Notes: generated from the sequence alone by a model not told the origin. A stretch of 64,000 bases of DNA from Faecalicatena contorta (GCF_039521745.1 NZ_BAAACT010000069.1), one strand, 5' to 3'; shown: positions 48,966 through 58,556, counted from the first letter of the stretch. Numbers and translations: made by a program.

Positions 48966-51374
48966 CTATACGCATTGCATGGTTCTGCTGATGATTTCAT
49001 CCTGTATGTCTTTGTCCAGTTCCACAAAAAATGCACTGTATCCTGCTACGCGTACAACGAGATTTCTGTGGCGGTCGGGATTCTGCTGCGCATCTTTGAG
49101 CTTTTCCGGGGTCAGGATGTTGAACTGAATATGCATGCCTCCCATGGCGAAATACGTCCGGATCAGGTCGATGAGTTTTTGCCTTTCTTCTTTTGTCCTG
49201 AGGATCGTAGGCATGAATTTCATGTTAAAGTTCACTCCGTTGATCGCGCTCTCGTGATCCACTCTGGCTACAGACTTGACCGCGGCGGTCGGCCCGCAGA
49301 TATCCATGCCGTGTTTCGGAGAAATGCCGCCGTCTCCCAGTGGAGTCCCCGCCTCTCTGCCGCTTGGAAGTGCGCAGACCTGGCGGCCCAGCGGTGTGTT
49401 TGAGGAGAGGCAGAACAGGCCGGGACGGTAGATCGCGCCGTAGGGAGACCGATGGCCTTTGACGCTCTCGCAGTACTGTTTTCCCACATACGCTGCCATC
49501 TCGTCTGCTTCGGGGATGTCGTTTCCGTATTTCGGTATCTGGTTGATGAGACGGTATTTAAGGATTTCCTGCCCCTCAAAATTATGCCTTAATGCATCCA
49601 GAAGCTGGGACGGGGCCATTTCCTTTTTGTCAAATATCAGCGTTTTTATAGCCATGAGAGAATCTCCCACATCCGCAATTCCGACTCCCTGCACGCCTGC
49701 ATAGTCGTATTTTGCCCCTCCCTGCGTACAGTCTCTGCCTTTTTCCAGGCAGCCTTCCAGCAGCATGGAACAGTAAATATGCTGCCCATACCGTGCGTGC
49801 AGCAGTTCGATGGAATTGAGCGAACTGATCATCATGTCAACAAAATAATTTACTTGTATCTCATATGCTTTCTTAAACTCTTCAAAAGTCTCAAACTCTT
49901 CAAATTTTCCGGTTACCGGCCCCAGCTGTTCTCCCGACATCTGGCATACCCCGTTAAATAACGCAAGCTCCAGGCATTTGGCAAGGTTGAAGTAACATGC
50001 ATTGGTTCTGCCCATAGTATTGCCCTGTCCTGTCGGTTCCACACACCCTACGATCGCGTAGTTTCTGGCATCCTCCAGGGAGACGCCGTCCTTCATCAGG
50101 CCGTCTATGATTAAGTCATCGTTAAAAAATGGAAGCTTTCCGCCTTCATTTTCCACGAGGATCTGTAGTACACGGTTTAAGAATTTATCCGGATTCTTCT
50201 GTGAAATACGGATGCTGGTGTTGGGTTCAGAATTGAATACCGTCTGTTCTGCATCCAGGCAGACATAGGTAAAATCGTTGACTGCATTTTCCCCATTCTC
50301 ATCAACACCGCCCAGCACCACGTTGATCGTAGTGGCGAATCCGCCGTTATTTCTGGCACTCATGTAGGTTCCTGCTTTAATGACATCGCTGCTCTTTACC
50401 CACAATGCCTCCAGAAGCTCCCGCGCCTCTTCTTTGACCATGATGCCATTTTCCAGGTCTTTTTTATAGTAAGGATAGAACATCTGATCCACCCGGCCTC
50501 CTGATATAGCGGAGCCATTTTGGCCGCAGTAATCAATCAGAAGCGTAAGCCAATACGACTGGAGCGCCTCATAATACGTCCGCGCCGGCTCATAAGGAAC
50601 CTGTCTGCAGTTGGAGGCGATGAGAAGCAGCTCTTGTTTTCTACGCTTATTACCTTCCTCTGCTGCCATCTGTTCTGCCAGGTCTGCATAACGGTTCTGG
50701 AAGCGTCTTATCCCTTGGCATACAATCAGGACTGCTTTATAGAAATGAGTCTTATCTGTAAACTCAGGATCCAGAATGTCCAGACTTTCCAAGTAATCTT
50801 TTGCTTCCTCCTCTACTTTTCGGAACCCATGGCTGATGATTTTCTGAATATCCGGCAGGTAATGGCCATATCCGCTGCGCGCGCGGCTTAAAGGATTGAA
50901 TACACGGTAGGGGGAGTCGAGCACCTGCATGATCCGCTCGTCAATGTAGTGCCTGGATAAATCTCCTATGGACTTGTTTTCCCAGTACGGGTATATTTCT
51001 GTCAAAAGAGCCGCCTTATCCGCCTCCGTAATCTGCAGTGTGTCTACCTTCCTGGTGGGCATCCTGTCCAGTTCTTCCTTGCTGAAACCTCCGAATTCCG
51101 GGAAGAGCGGGGCACAACGGGGTTTGGAACCATGATTTCCCACGATCAGCTCTTCGTCCTCTATAAAGATTGTCATATGCTCAAGAAGATCCTTCAGGCC
51201 TATAGCCCTGCGGATAATGTAAGGCATTCCTTCTGTACTGCGGTAACTCTGCGTAATAAGGCGGGCCCGCTCGATACAGATCTCCGGTTTTACACTTCTC
51301 ATGGCTTGATTTAGTTGCTCTGTTCTGTTTTCCCTGGTAAGGCCCGGCGGGAGAAGTTTCTTATTTATGCTCAT
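48966..51374 (-). CDS. Glycyl radical enzyme, substrate unknown
   Basis: 802-residue pyruvate-formate-lyase-like enzyme. The glycyl radical site is VVRVAGYSAFF near residue 779. The thiyl cysteine is in YAIVGCVEPTGQGN (~437); the Glu two residues after the cysteine is the pattern of eliminases such as diol, glycerol, choline or hydroxyproline enzymes, not of pyruvate formate-lyase. The GNTMGRTNACYFNLAKC segment that follows may define the subfamily. No microcompartment genes or pathway partners lie next to it. The enzyme is likely a dehydratase or lyase, but I cannot name the substrate. Confidence 0.88.
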   Translation of the reverse strand: MSINKKLLPPGLTRENRTEQLNQAMRSVKPEICIERARLITQSYRSTEGMPYIIRRAIGLKDLLEHMTIFIEDEELIVGNHGSKPRCAPLFPEFGGFSKEELDRMPTRKVDTLQITEADKAALLTEIYPYWENKSIGDLSRHYIDERIMQVLDSPYRVFNPLSRARSGYGHYLPDIQKIISHGFRKVEEEAKDYLESLDILDPEFTDKTHFYKAVLIVCQGIRRFQNRYADLAEQMAAEEGNKRRKQELLLIASNCRQVPYEPARTYYEALQSYWLTLLIDYCGQNGSAISGGRVDQMFYPYYKKDLENGIMVKEEARELLEALWVKSSDVIKAGTYMSARNNGGFATTINVVLGGVDENGENAVNDFTYVCLDAEQTVFNSEPNTSIRISQKNPDKFLNRVLQILVENEGGKLPFFNDDLIIDGLMKDGVSLEDARNYAIVGCVEPTGQGNTMGRTNACYFNLAKCLELALFNGVCQMSGEQLGPVTGKFEEFETFEEFKKAYEIQVNYFVDMMISSLNSIELLHARYGQHIYCSMLLEGCLEKGRDCTQGGAKYDYAGVQGVGIADVGDSLMAIKTLIFDKKEMAPSQLLDALRHNFEGQEILKYRLINQIPKYGNDIPEADEMAAYVGKQYCESVKGHRSPYGAIYRPGLFCLSSNTPLGRQVCALPSGREAGTPLGDGGISPKHGMDICGPTAAVKSVARVDHESAINGVNFNMKFMPTILRTKEERQKLIDLIRTYFAMGGMHIQFNILTPEKLKDAQQNPDRHRNLVVRVAGYSAFFVELDKDIQDEIISRTMQCV

Positions 51375-51429
51375 AACTTTGCTCCTTTCTGTTATTGATT
51401 ATGAAATGAGTTGTTACCTTTACAAGATT

Positions 51430-51457
51430 ATCTTAGCATAGAGGGTAAGCAAATCAA
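51430..51457 (-). promoter_or_regulatory. Promoter of the glycyl radical operon
   Basis: Minus-strand -35 TTGATT (51452-51457), 16-base spacer and -10 TAAGAT (51430-51435), about 55 bases before the start codon. Confidence 0.45.
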
Positions 51458-51536
51458 TTGGGCGCGGATGGGTTTTGGGGGAAATTTATTCGGAAACGAA
51501 CATTTTAGAAAGATAATTTTCGAAAGAGAACTGATA

Positions 51537-51600
51537 AAAGGGGCCTGACCCTTCCGCAAAGGGGTCAGACCCCTCTGCAAAAGGGTCTGACCCCTTTGCA
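51537..51600. repeat. Triple dispersed palindrome, copy 6
   Basis: Three units in a row: AAAAGGGGCCTGACCCTT, AAAGGGGTCAGACCCCTC and AAAAGGGTCTGACCCCTTT, separated by CCGC and TGC. Located just beyond the NYN-LOTUS stop codon. Confidence 0.8.
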
Positions 51601-51605
51601 CTCAT

Positions 51606-52571
51606 TTACCTGTTATCAACATGTACTGCCCAGTTCTGTTCCCCATCATCCCGAATCTGTATACTGGGGAAGCTCTGAATATACTGTTTAAACTGGGAAT
51701 ACCCATAATCTCTGACTTTAAAATCGCCAAACCGGTTTCTGATTCTGTTCCCCAGCGTGCCTAAGGATACGCCCTGGGCCCCGGCATTCTGAACAAGCAT
51801 GATGATATACTCTTCCAGCATCTCCTGCCTGCTTTTGTCTTCATACAGCATGACGGTAACCTGTGTGCCGTCCTGTTTCAGCTTTAGTTTTGGAAATGTC
51901 TCCAAAAACTTTGACAGCAGGCTGTACCCGTAACGACGGACATCAAAATCTGGATACAGTTTGACTAGACGGCTGCCAACCTCACCAAGGCCGGTCTCCT
52001 TATCATTGTTCTGATTTTCGGTTATGATCTTGACGACCGCCTCTTCTATCTGATTCTTGGATACCACATCCGTACTGCTCTTCTTACAGTCTTTTCCGGT
52101 GGCATGTACTGTATTCTTCTCTTCCTTTTCTATGGTGTTATCTTCCAGCAGCAATTCCAGTACGGTAAAGATATCACAGGCTTTTCTAAAGGGCGCCGGC
52201 GTTTTATCTTCCCCCATCCCTATGACAGTCTTGCCGCTCTCTCTGAGACGGCTGGCCAGCTTTGTAAAGTCGCTGTCACTGGATACCAGGCAGAACCCTT
52301 CCAACTCACTTGTATACAGCATATCCATTGCATCTATAATCATGGCAGAATCGGTTGCATTTTTCCCATGCGTGTAACTGAACTGCTGGATCGGAGTAAT
52401 GGAATTCTGGAGCAATTCCTCTTTCCAGCTTGAATTATACGTGCTGGTCCAGTCTCCGTAGATTCTCTTATAAGTTACGTTTCCATACTTGGACAATTCA
52501 TCCAGTATCGGCTTTATATATTTTGCGGAAACATTATCCGCGTCAATTAGCAATGCATATTTGTCTTCCAT
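51606..52571 (-). CDS. NYN-domain protein with two LOTUS/OST-HTH domains
   Basis: About 321 residues. The N-terminal NYN (PIN-like) domain has ALLIDADNVSAKYIKPIL (catalytic-type D), DSAMIIDAMDML and GFCLVSSDSDFTKLASRLRE, the acidic residues expected for a metal-dependent RNase. Two C-terminal LOTUS modules follow (~180-245, GEVGSRLVKLYPDFDVRRYGYSLLSKFLE; ~255-318, GTLGNRIRNRFGDFKVRDYGYSQFKQYIQ), which bind RNA in other proteins. The ATG at 52571 overlaps the phosphoesterase gene by 25 bases. A role in RNA decay is inferred; its place behind Wadjet genes may be incidental. Confidence 0.88.
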   Translation of the reverse strand: MEDKYALLIDADNVSAKYIKPILDELSKYGNVTYKRIYGDWTSTYNSSWKEELLQNSITPIQQFSYTHGKNATDSAMIIDAMDMLYTSELEGFCLVSSDSDFTKLASRLRESGKTVIGMGEDKTPAPFRKACDIFTVLELLLEDNTIEKEEKNTVHATGKDCKKSSTDVVSKNQIEEAVVKIITENQNNDKETGLGEVGSRLVKLYPDFDVRRYGYSLLSKFLETFPKLKLKQDGTQVTVMLYEDKSRQEMLEEYIIMLVQNAGAQGVSLGTLGNRIRNRFGDFKVRDYGYSQFKQYIQSFPSIQIRDDGEQNWAVHVDNR

Positions 52572-53101
52572 ATCCGGTATACCTCTCCATTCATATCTTT
52601 CCATTGAAATAATTTATTTTCATATATCATATAACTATGCACTGAATCCTCCTTTGGAATAGAAACAGAGCCCGGATTCATATAAATATATGTTTCATGC
52701 TCCTCACAGGCAGGAACGTGGGTATGTCCATTCAGCAGAATATCGCCTGCTTTAAGCACCGGCAGATGTTCTGGATTAAAATTGTGCCCATGCGTGGCGA
52801 AAATGGTCTGGCCATCCAGTTCCAGCAGACAGTATTCCGCCATAACCGGAAACTCCAGCACCATCTGATCCACCTCTGTATCACAGTTTCCCCTGACGCA
52901 GAGCAGGTGTTCCTTCATAGGGTTCAGCAATGCAATCACCTGCTTGGGAGCGTACTCCTTCGGCAGGTCATTGCGCGGCCCGTGATACAGGATATCTCCC
53001 AAAAGAAGCAGCCTGTCCGCCCTTTCTCTTTCGTATGCCTCCAGCATCTGCCTGCAGTAAAAGGCAGATCCGTGGATATCCGATGCAATCATCAATCTCA
53101 T
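52547..53101 (-). CDS. YfcE-type metallophosphoesterase
   Basis: 184-residue calcineurin-like phosphodiesterase. Metal-binding blocks: MIASDIHGSAFY (~5), LLLGDILYHGP (~36), RGNCDTEVD (~75), FATHGHNFN (~108) and NGHTHVP (~130). Close to E. coli YfcE/MJ0936 enzymes with in vitro phosphodiesterase activity. GAGGAG lies upstream of the ATG. It overlaps the NYN gene and lies 51 bases after AIM24, with a palindrome in between. Confidence 0.88.
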   Translation of the reverse strand: MRLMIASDIHGSAFYCRQMLEAYERERADRLLLLGDILYHGPRNDLPKEYAPKQVIALLNPMKEHLLCVRGNCDTEVDQMVLEFPVMAEYCLLELDGQTIFATHGHNFNPEHLPVLKAGDILLNGHTHVPACEEHETYIYMNPGSVSIPKEDSVHSYMIYENKLFQWKDMNGEVYRIWKTNMHC

Positions 53102-53124
53102 CTCTGCAGCTCCTCTCCTTGCCT

Positions 53125-53147
53125 GCAAAGGGGTCTGACCCCTTTGC
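53125..53147. repeat. Dispersed palindrome, copy 7
   Basis: GCAAAGGGGTC-T-GACCCCTTTGC, identical to the copy at 2169, between AIM24 and YfcE-like genes. Confidence 0.8.
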
Positions 53148-53152
53148 GCCCT

Positions 53153-53830
53153 TTATGCATTTCCGCTTGGTATGAAAGGCCGGATGGATGCTGCCACGCT
53201 GGATATCGGCATCGTCTGCAGCCAGATCCTGCCCGGGCCCGTCAGTACGGTGTTAAACAGCCCTTCACCGCCCAACAGCTTATTCTTGATCCCCGGAACC
53301 TGCTGTATATCAATCTGCACGCCGACTTCAAATCCCGCTACATTGCCGGTATCCACAACGATCTGCTGCCCGGGCCCCAGCTGGTATTCAACCAGTTCCC
53401 CGTCTATCTCTACAAATGCCATGCCTGAACCTGAAAGCCGCTGCATGATAAAACCTTCCCCGCCGAAAAATCCCGCTCCCATTTTCTTATTAAAATGCAT
53501 GGACAGCTGAATTCCTGCCTCTGATGCAAGAAATGCACTTTTCTGTACAATCATCTCTCTGTCCGGTCTAATCTCAAGCGGAAGTATCCTCCCCGGGAAA
53601 CTGGAACCGAACGCGATCATCCCTGCCCCCTGTGCAGTATATATATTTTGGAACATACTTTCGCCGGAAAATGCTTTTGAGAACATTTTCCCCAGCCCTC
53701 CGCCTGCAGTATCCATCTGCATATTTGGACTCATCCATACCATGGAGCCTTTTTCAGTTATCATCTGCTCCCCATTTTCAAGCTCACATACAACCACGGG
53801 AAATGCCCCGCCTTTTATTTCATATTTCAT
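53153..53830 (-). CDS. AIM24 family protein
   Basis: 225-residue double beta-helix protein of the AIM24/TIGR00266 family. Seen: ENGEQMITEKGSMVWMSPNMQM near the start, GLGKMFSKAFSGESMFQNIYTAQG (~55), GFFGGEGFIMQRLSGSGMAFVE (~125) and LLGGEGLFNTVLTGPGRIWLQTMP (~190). Function is not established. AGGAGG before the ATG at 53830 rules out a longer upstream start. It lies 100 bases after jetD. Confidence 0.88.
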   Translation of the reverse strand: MKYEIKGGAFPVVVCELENGEQMITEKGSMVWMSPNMQMDTAGGGLGKMFSKAFSGESMFQNIYTAQGAGMIAFGSSFPGRILPLEIRPDREMIVQKSAFLASEAGIQLSMHFNKKMGAGFFGGEGFIMQRLSGSGMAFVEIDGELVEYQLGPGQQIVVDTGNVAGFEVGVQIDIQQVPGIKNKLLGGEGLFNTVLTGPGRIWLQTMPISSVAASIRPFIPSGNA

Positions 53831-53907
53831 ACTTACCTCCTTCTTAATTTTGAGTACTCTCGGAAACTCTTTGCGCACAGCGCACTGCCTAAACATTCCC
53901 CCTTTTC

Positions 53908-53929
53908 GCCTGCGTTTTTCCACGCAGGC
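53908..53929 (-). other. Hairpin at the end of jetD
   Basis: GCCTGCGT and ACGCAGGC pair around TTTTCC directly after the jetD stop. No T-run follows on the minus strand, so readthrough into AIM24 is possible. Confidence 0.4.
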
Positions 53930-53930
53930 C

Positions 53931-55118
53931 TCACATCAGAAAACATTCCTGCTCGATAGCCGCCCTCTTCTCCAGGATAGCATCTATCAGGCCCTGGAGT
54001 TCCGGTATCTTAGTGTTTTTCAGCTTCTGCAGCGTCTTTTCCGCAATCGGTTCTCCCCATGCCAGATAGCGTTCATATGTCTCCGCGTCCATCATAAGCG
54101 GCCGCACATCCGGGAAAATATTTTTCTTAATATACTCAAAAATCTTAACTCCACCGTAATCCAAATCCCCGCTGTGATAAAACTGTACGCCTTTTCCCTC
54201 CAGCGCCGCCCAAAGCTGCTGCAGAAATCTTTTTTCCCGTGGTGAAAAATACCCGTGGCTGAAGACATATAAGGTTCCTTCCTGATATGGAGCCGATACG
54301 AAATTGGCCTTATTTTCAATGGTAACTACGCGTTTTATCTCCGGCTGCTCACTCAGGATCACGGCATTTTTCAATGTCTCGCTATTCAAGACCGTCCCAT
54401 ATATATATTCTCCCAGGTTAATATCAAAACATGTTGAGCCCTGCACTATCCTAATCCGAAGAGCCCCCTTTAGAGACATTTCCTGGGAATACTCCTCAAT
54501 GTTGAGCTGGGAGAGTACTTCCTTATCATCCATCTCTTCCACCACATCCCTACAATACTGCCGGGCCTTTGCTATGATATGGGATTCCGCGTTTTCCTCA
54601 AAAGTCTTCGAATTCATAAGATATCTACTGCTGAAGATCCGTTTAAACACGGGCTCCTTCAGTTCATCGATTCCCCGGAAACAGGGCATGTATACTTCCC
54701 GTTTGTCCAGCATCTTCGGAATATTCCCCCGCCCCAGCTGCTCCAGAAGGTCCCGGTAGTACCGGCAGATCCACTCCGTCTGCAGCCCGTCCAGTTCCCG
54801 CTCCAACAGTTCGCAGTACGCCTGGATCTGTTTCCATTTCGGCTGCCGCCCGGGCTGTGTTTCCATCAGAGCCGCATAAAATCTGTCCAGATCCTCCAGC
54901 CGGTAGTAAATCCGCTCGATATCACTTCCCCGGGTCAGCCACTTAATCCGGATCATCCCCGCCCGCTCCAGCTCCTCCGCCTCCGACACCAGAACCGTCT
55001 TCCCGCAGGCATCATACTCCTGCTGGTCAATCCGCAAAGACTTCCCGCCTGTGGCCCCCGGCCGCCAGTCATTTCGACTGTTCTCACATTTCTCAATAAT
55101 TCTTTCTACAAGATACAC
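53931..55118 (-). CDS. jetD: Wadjet protein JetD (topoisomerase VI/TOPRIM-like nuclease)
   Basis: 395-residue nuclease subunit of a Wadjet anti-plasmid system. An N-terminal winged-helix region (~1-90) leads to a C-terminal DUF2220/TOPRIM-like domain with VQFYHSGDLDYGGVKIFEYI (D-x-D at ~320) and an upstream glutamate in TIENKANFV (~278). In characterised Wadjet systems JetD cuts plasmid DNA trapped by the SMC-like JetABC complex. It is the last gene of the jetABCD set, separated from jetC by 87 bases carrying a dispersed palindrome. Confidence 0.88.
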   Translation of the reverse strand: MYLVERIIEKCENSRNDWRPGATGGKSLRIDQQEYDACGKTVLVSEAEELERAGMIRIKWLTRGSDIERIYYRLEDLDRFYAALMETQPGRQPKWKQIQAYCELLERELDGLQTEWICRYYRDLLEQLGRGNIPKMLDKREVYMPCFRGIDELKEPVFKRIFSSRYLMNSKTFEENAESHIIAKARQYCRDVVEEMDDKEVLSQLNIEEYSQEMSLKGALRIRIVQGSTCFDINLGEYIYGTVLNSETLKNAVILSEQPEIKRVVTIENKANFVSAPYQEGTLYVFSHGYFSPREKRFLQQLWAALEGKGVQFYHSGDLDYGGVKIFEYIKKNIFPDVRPLMMDAETYERYLAWGEPIAEKTLQKLKNTKIPELQGLIDAILEKRAAIEQECFLM

Positions 55119-55188
55119 AATATCACGCCTCCCTAGGGGAAAAACACATCTTCGTTATCCAATTGTCTGAACATTCTGAGAATGGTCC

Positions 55189-55208
55189 GCAAAGGGGTCT
55201 GACCCCTA
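55189..55208. repeat. Dispersed palindrome, copy 8 (inside Wadjet operon)
   Basis: GCAAAGGGGTCTGACCCCTA; the jetC TAG stop is formed at its edge (55206-55208). It separates jetC and jetD. Confidence 0.8.
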
Positions 55209-58200
55209 TTCTGCCTCCACCAGTTCCCCAAATTCTGTCCGCTCGAATTCCTGTATAGATATATGTTTTTTATTCGGATTCGCATATACAAATGTCTTAT
55301 CCACATTCTCCAGGTAGTTCTGTATCTTATCATTCGTAGCGCTGATTATAGCCTGGAACCCTAACCCACGGATAAGGGAGATGCAGCTTGCCACTTTCTC
55401 CGCATCCATCTTTGAAAATGCCTCGTCCAGCACCACCAGCCGAATAGTAGGATTCCGATGTATCTTGGGCGACAGGTTGATCCGGTATACCTGGGCGAAA
55501 CTGGCGAGCAGTGCCACATACAAGGGATTCTGCCCTTCGCCGCCGGAGTTTTTCTTGATCATCTTACTGAGTCCGATGGTCATGTCTTTCTCGCCCTGCA
55601 CGATCTGCTGCATATCAAAGGACAGGTAGGTTCTGTAATCGGCATATTTGTCCATGTTCTTCTTGGCCTCTTCCAGCTCCTCTCTTGTGGCATTCTCGGG
55701 CGGAATGAAGATGTTGATCAGCTCGTTCATCATCTCCCCGTACTGATCCTCGTGCTCCATGGTGAACATATTCAGCTGGTTCTCCATGGCTTGAGTCAGC
55801 TGGGACGGATTGATCTTCAGCGAATCATCCATGAACATTCTGTAGTATTTTCCGTCCGGTCCCTTGTTCTTTGTAATCACGAACTGGTACTTGTCCTTTC
55901 CGAAATCCAGCCTGCTGATAATGCGGTTCAGCTCATCCTTGCGCTGGTAAGCTTCCCGGATTGCACTGCGGATCTTGAAAATAAAGTCGTCTTTGAAATG
56001 TTCTACCGCCGACCGCGACTGCTCCCTGGCCGCTTCTTTGTATCCTTCCAGGTCGTCGCATTCCAGGCTCTCCAACAGCCTGTCATAAGGGCCGTTGTCC
56101 TTAATACTGGCTGAGAATGTCCGGTTCGGGTATCTCTGTGTATAGCTGCTCCGGATATCCACCAGCTCCTGGTAAGCCCGTTCCTTCTTCTCCTCCAGCG
56201 GCGCCCGGTCCCCCAGCCGCTGCCTCCTGAGATAGTCGTAATTCACGGAACGCCTGCCCTCCATAAACTGAGCAAACAGCTCCTCAAACTCCGCATCCTC
56301 TTTAAAGTACCGCTCCCGATCCGCAAGCTGGGCATGCATCTCCAGGCTGTCGGACTTACATTTACTAATAAACTCCTTATTCTTCCATATCTCCTCCTGG
56401 GCCGTCCGGATCTGCATCTTCTTTTCTTCCTGCCGCCGCATCAGCTCAAGCTTCTCGGCCTCCCACGCAGACACAGATTCTTCCCGGAGCGTACGCATCT
56501 TCTCCGTCAGCTGCTTCTTTTGCCGCTCCTTCCCCGGAATCTTCCCCACATCATCCAGCCATTCCATGTATTCGGAAACCGGCTGCAGCAGCCCCTCATA
56601 CTGCCCGATCTTACGGAATTGCTCCAGCATCTCCTGCAGAGGCATCCGCTCCTCCTGCAGCGCCCGGCACTTCTCATCCAGCTGTCGGATGCGCTGCCGC
56701 ATACTCGTTTCCCCGATGTAAGCCCTTCTGGTGTAGTTCTCCGGATTCATGTGCTGCAGCCGGTAGCTGTGGTACAAAACACAGTCCGGCGTCACACCCA
56801 CGCGGCACCTGCGCAGCTCCTCCACACTCTCACATTTCATCACATTCCCGAGGGTATAATCAATATATGCCTTCACATGCGCCTCCCGCGCAGTCACCTC
56901 ACCGGCCAGCGCTCCGGGCCGTACCGGATGTTCCTCCTCCAGAACCTTCTCCGTATCCAACACCGCAGCGCGGAAGAACTTTTTCTTATCCATCTCCTGG
57001 TAAATATCCATGGCAGCCTTTGCATACTGCGGCTCCACCACCAGAAGCAGCTTATTATTCCCCAGATATCCTTCCACGGCATTGTGCCACCGCTCATCCC
57101 GAATATCCAGCAGATCGGCCAGAATCTGTACATTCACAAACTTCCCGCAGCGCTCATGCAGCCGGTTGCGCAGCTCATATCTGGCCTCCTCAAGCTCCTT
57201 CGGGTATGCCTTGCGCCCTTGCCTGAGTTCCTTTAGCTCCTCCCGTGCCTCATGCTCTTCCTTCTTAATCTTCCTAAGCCGGGAGTCGGTCTCACGCCGT
57301 TCCTCCTCCAGCTCCTCCCGAAGCGCGGCCAAGCTCTCCTTCAGCCGTTCCAGCTCCCCTTCAGTAATATTCCCCTTCCCAAATTTCTCGATATCCCATA
57401 AAACCTGGTTGGGCGCCGCGTCACAGCCGGACCAGTCCTTTAACCGCACCGCAGTCTGCTCCCACTTTACCTTACTGCTGCCCAGGCGCTCCAGCGCCTC
57501 ATTCACACTCAGCAGCTCCGTTTCCAGCCCGGAATAGCCGCTGTTGCTGATCCGAAGCAGCACGTCCTCATATTCCTTCTGAATCCGGGCAGCATCTTCC
57601 TCCCGCCGCCTCTGCATCGTCTCCTGACGGCTGATCTCCTCCTCGCGGCCCCCAATCTTGTCCGACAGCTCCTGAATCTTCGCCCGCAGCTGAAGCATCT
57701 CCAGCTTATCGATCTGATACGTACAGGACTCGGCGTCTCTGCGGCGCTCCCTGTACTGTCCATAACTTTCCCGGATCTCCTTCAGCCGTCGGATCTCCTC
57801 CAGCGTCTCCTCTATCTTATTGCGCATCCGCCCGTACTGCATGACACTCTCCTGAAGATCCTCGATGTGGATATCCTGCTCCATGCAGATATATTCCTTC
57901 ACAAAATCTTCCAGCTTAATATTCATGCGGAACGGTATCGCCCGTTTAAAAAGCCGGGGGAACTTTTCCATATCCAGCCCGCCTAAGTAGATATCATACA
58001 GCTGCCTGCGGAAACGCTCATTGCTGGGGCCGCAGTAATGCTGCTCCGGCGGAAATACCCGCTGCAGATACTCCCGCATTTCCCCAGTTGTCAGGCAGCG
58101 CTTATCCGCCCGGTAACCATTCTCCAGAAGCCCGCCCGTGTGCCAGAAAAACAGCCTGCCGATCTCATTCGTCGCAGTCTCCACATCAAAAACAACACCC

Positions 58201-58556
58201 ACACATTGCTTTTCATGGGTATTGGTCTGCTCCAGTTCTAACACAATCGTACTGGAAAAATTATGGTTCCGCAGATATTGGGATTCATTATTTTCACTGA
58301 TATTCACCATACCACGGAGGTACTCAATCAACGTCCGGTCCGAATCATCCGCTGCAGCCTTATTAAAAAATCGCCTCCCGTCCGTATTGGCATACAGCAC
58401 AATCTGCAAGGCGTCGATCACTGTAGACTTCCCGCTGCCGGAATGGCCGGTGAAAAAATTGATCCCCTCATTCAGCGTCAGTATCTTCCTGTCTATATAA
58501 TGCCAGTTATTCAGGCAGATCTTTGATAGTGCTTTGAATGGCTGTTTCGTCTCCAA
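55206..58556 (-). CDS. jetC: Wadjet protein JetC (SMC/MukB-like ATPase)
   Basis: 1116-residue SMC-like ATPase. Walker A FTGHSGSGKSTVID is at about 35-48. Long coiled-coil arms rich in E, K and R run from about 230 to 480 and 640 to 800 around a hinge-like centre (YLGNNKLLLVV). The C-terminal head has the ABC signature KKNSGGEGQNPLY and Walker B LVVLDEAFSKMD. It forms a loop-extruding complex with JetA and JetB in studied systems. The start is TTG at 58556 with GAGGAGG upstream, 50 bases inside jetB. Confidence 0.92.
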   Translation of the reverse strand: METKQPFKALSKICLNNWHYIDRKILTLNEGINFFTGHSGSGKSTVIDALQIVLYANTDGRRFFNKAAADDSDRTLIEYLRGMVNISENNESQYLRNHNFSSTIVLELEQTNTHEKQCVGVVFDVETATNEIGRLFFWHTGGLLENGYRADKRCLTTGEMREYLQRVFPPEQHYCGPSNERFRRQLYDIYLGGLDMEKFPRLFKRAIPFRMNIKLEDFVKEYICMEQDIHIEDLQESVMQYGRMRNKIEETLEEIRRLKEIRESYGQYRERRRDAESCTYQIDKLEMLQLRAKIQELSDKIGGREEEISRQETMQRRREEDAARIQKEYEDVLLRISNSGYSGLETELLSVNEALERLGSSKVKWEQTAVRLKDWSGCDAAPNQVLWDIEKFGKGNITEGELERLKESLAALREELEEERRETDSRLRKIKKEEHEAREELKELRQGRKAYPKELEEARYELRNRLHERCGKFVNVQILADLLDIRDERWHNAVEGYLGNNKLLLVVEPQYAKAAMDIYQEMDKKKFFRAAVLDTEKVLEEEHPVRPGALAGEVTAREAHVKAYIDYTLGNVMKCESVEELRRCRVGVTPDCVLYHSYRLQHMNPENYTRRAYIGETSMRQRIRQLDEKCRALQEERMPLQEMLEQFRKIGQYEGLLQPVSEYMEWLDDVGKIPGKERQKKQLTEKMRTLREESVSAWEAEKLELMRRQEEKKMQIRTAQEEIWKNKEFISKCKSDSLEMHAQLADRERYFKEDAEFEELFAQFMEGRRSVNYDYLRRQRLGDRAPLEEKKERAYQELVDIRSSYTQRYPNRTFSASIKDNGPYDRLLESLECDDLEGYKEAAREQSRSAVEHFKDDFIFKIRSAIREAYQRKDELNRIISRLDFGKDKYQFVITKNKGPDGKYYRMFMDDSLKINPSQLTQAMENQLNMFTMEHEDQYGEMMNELINIFIPPENATREELEEAKKNMDKYADYRTYLSFDMQQIVQGEKDMTIGLSKMIKKNSGGEGQNPLYVALLASFAQVYRINLSPKIHRNPTIRLVVLDEAFSKMDAEKVASCISLIRGLGFQAIISATNDKIQNYLENVDKTFVYANPNKKHISIQEFERTEFGELVEAE

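Noticed and set aside
51537..51600. Possible CRISPR-like repeat array
   Set aside because: Units are adjacent palindromes with 3-4 base separators, no unique spacers and no cas genes.
56334..57236. 300-codon plus-strand frame opposite jetC
   Set aside because: Histidine/leucine-rich mirror of the coiled-coil gene, without ribosome site or family motifs; an antisense shadow.
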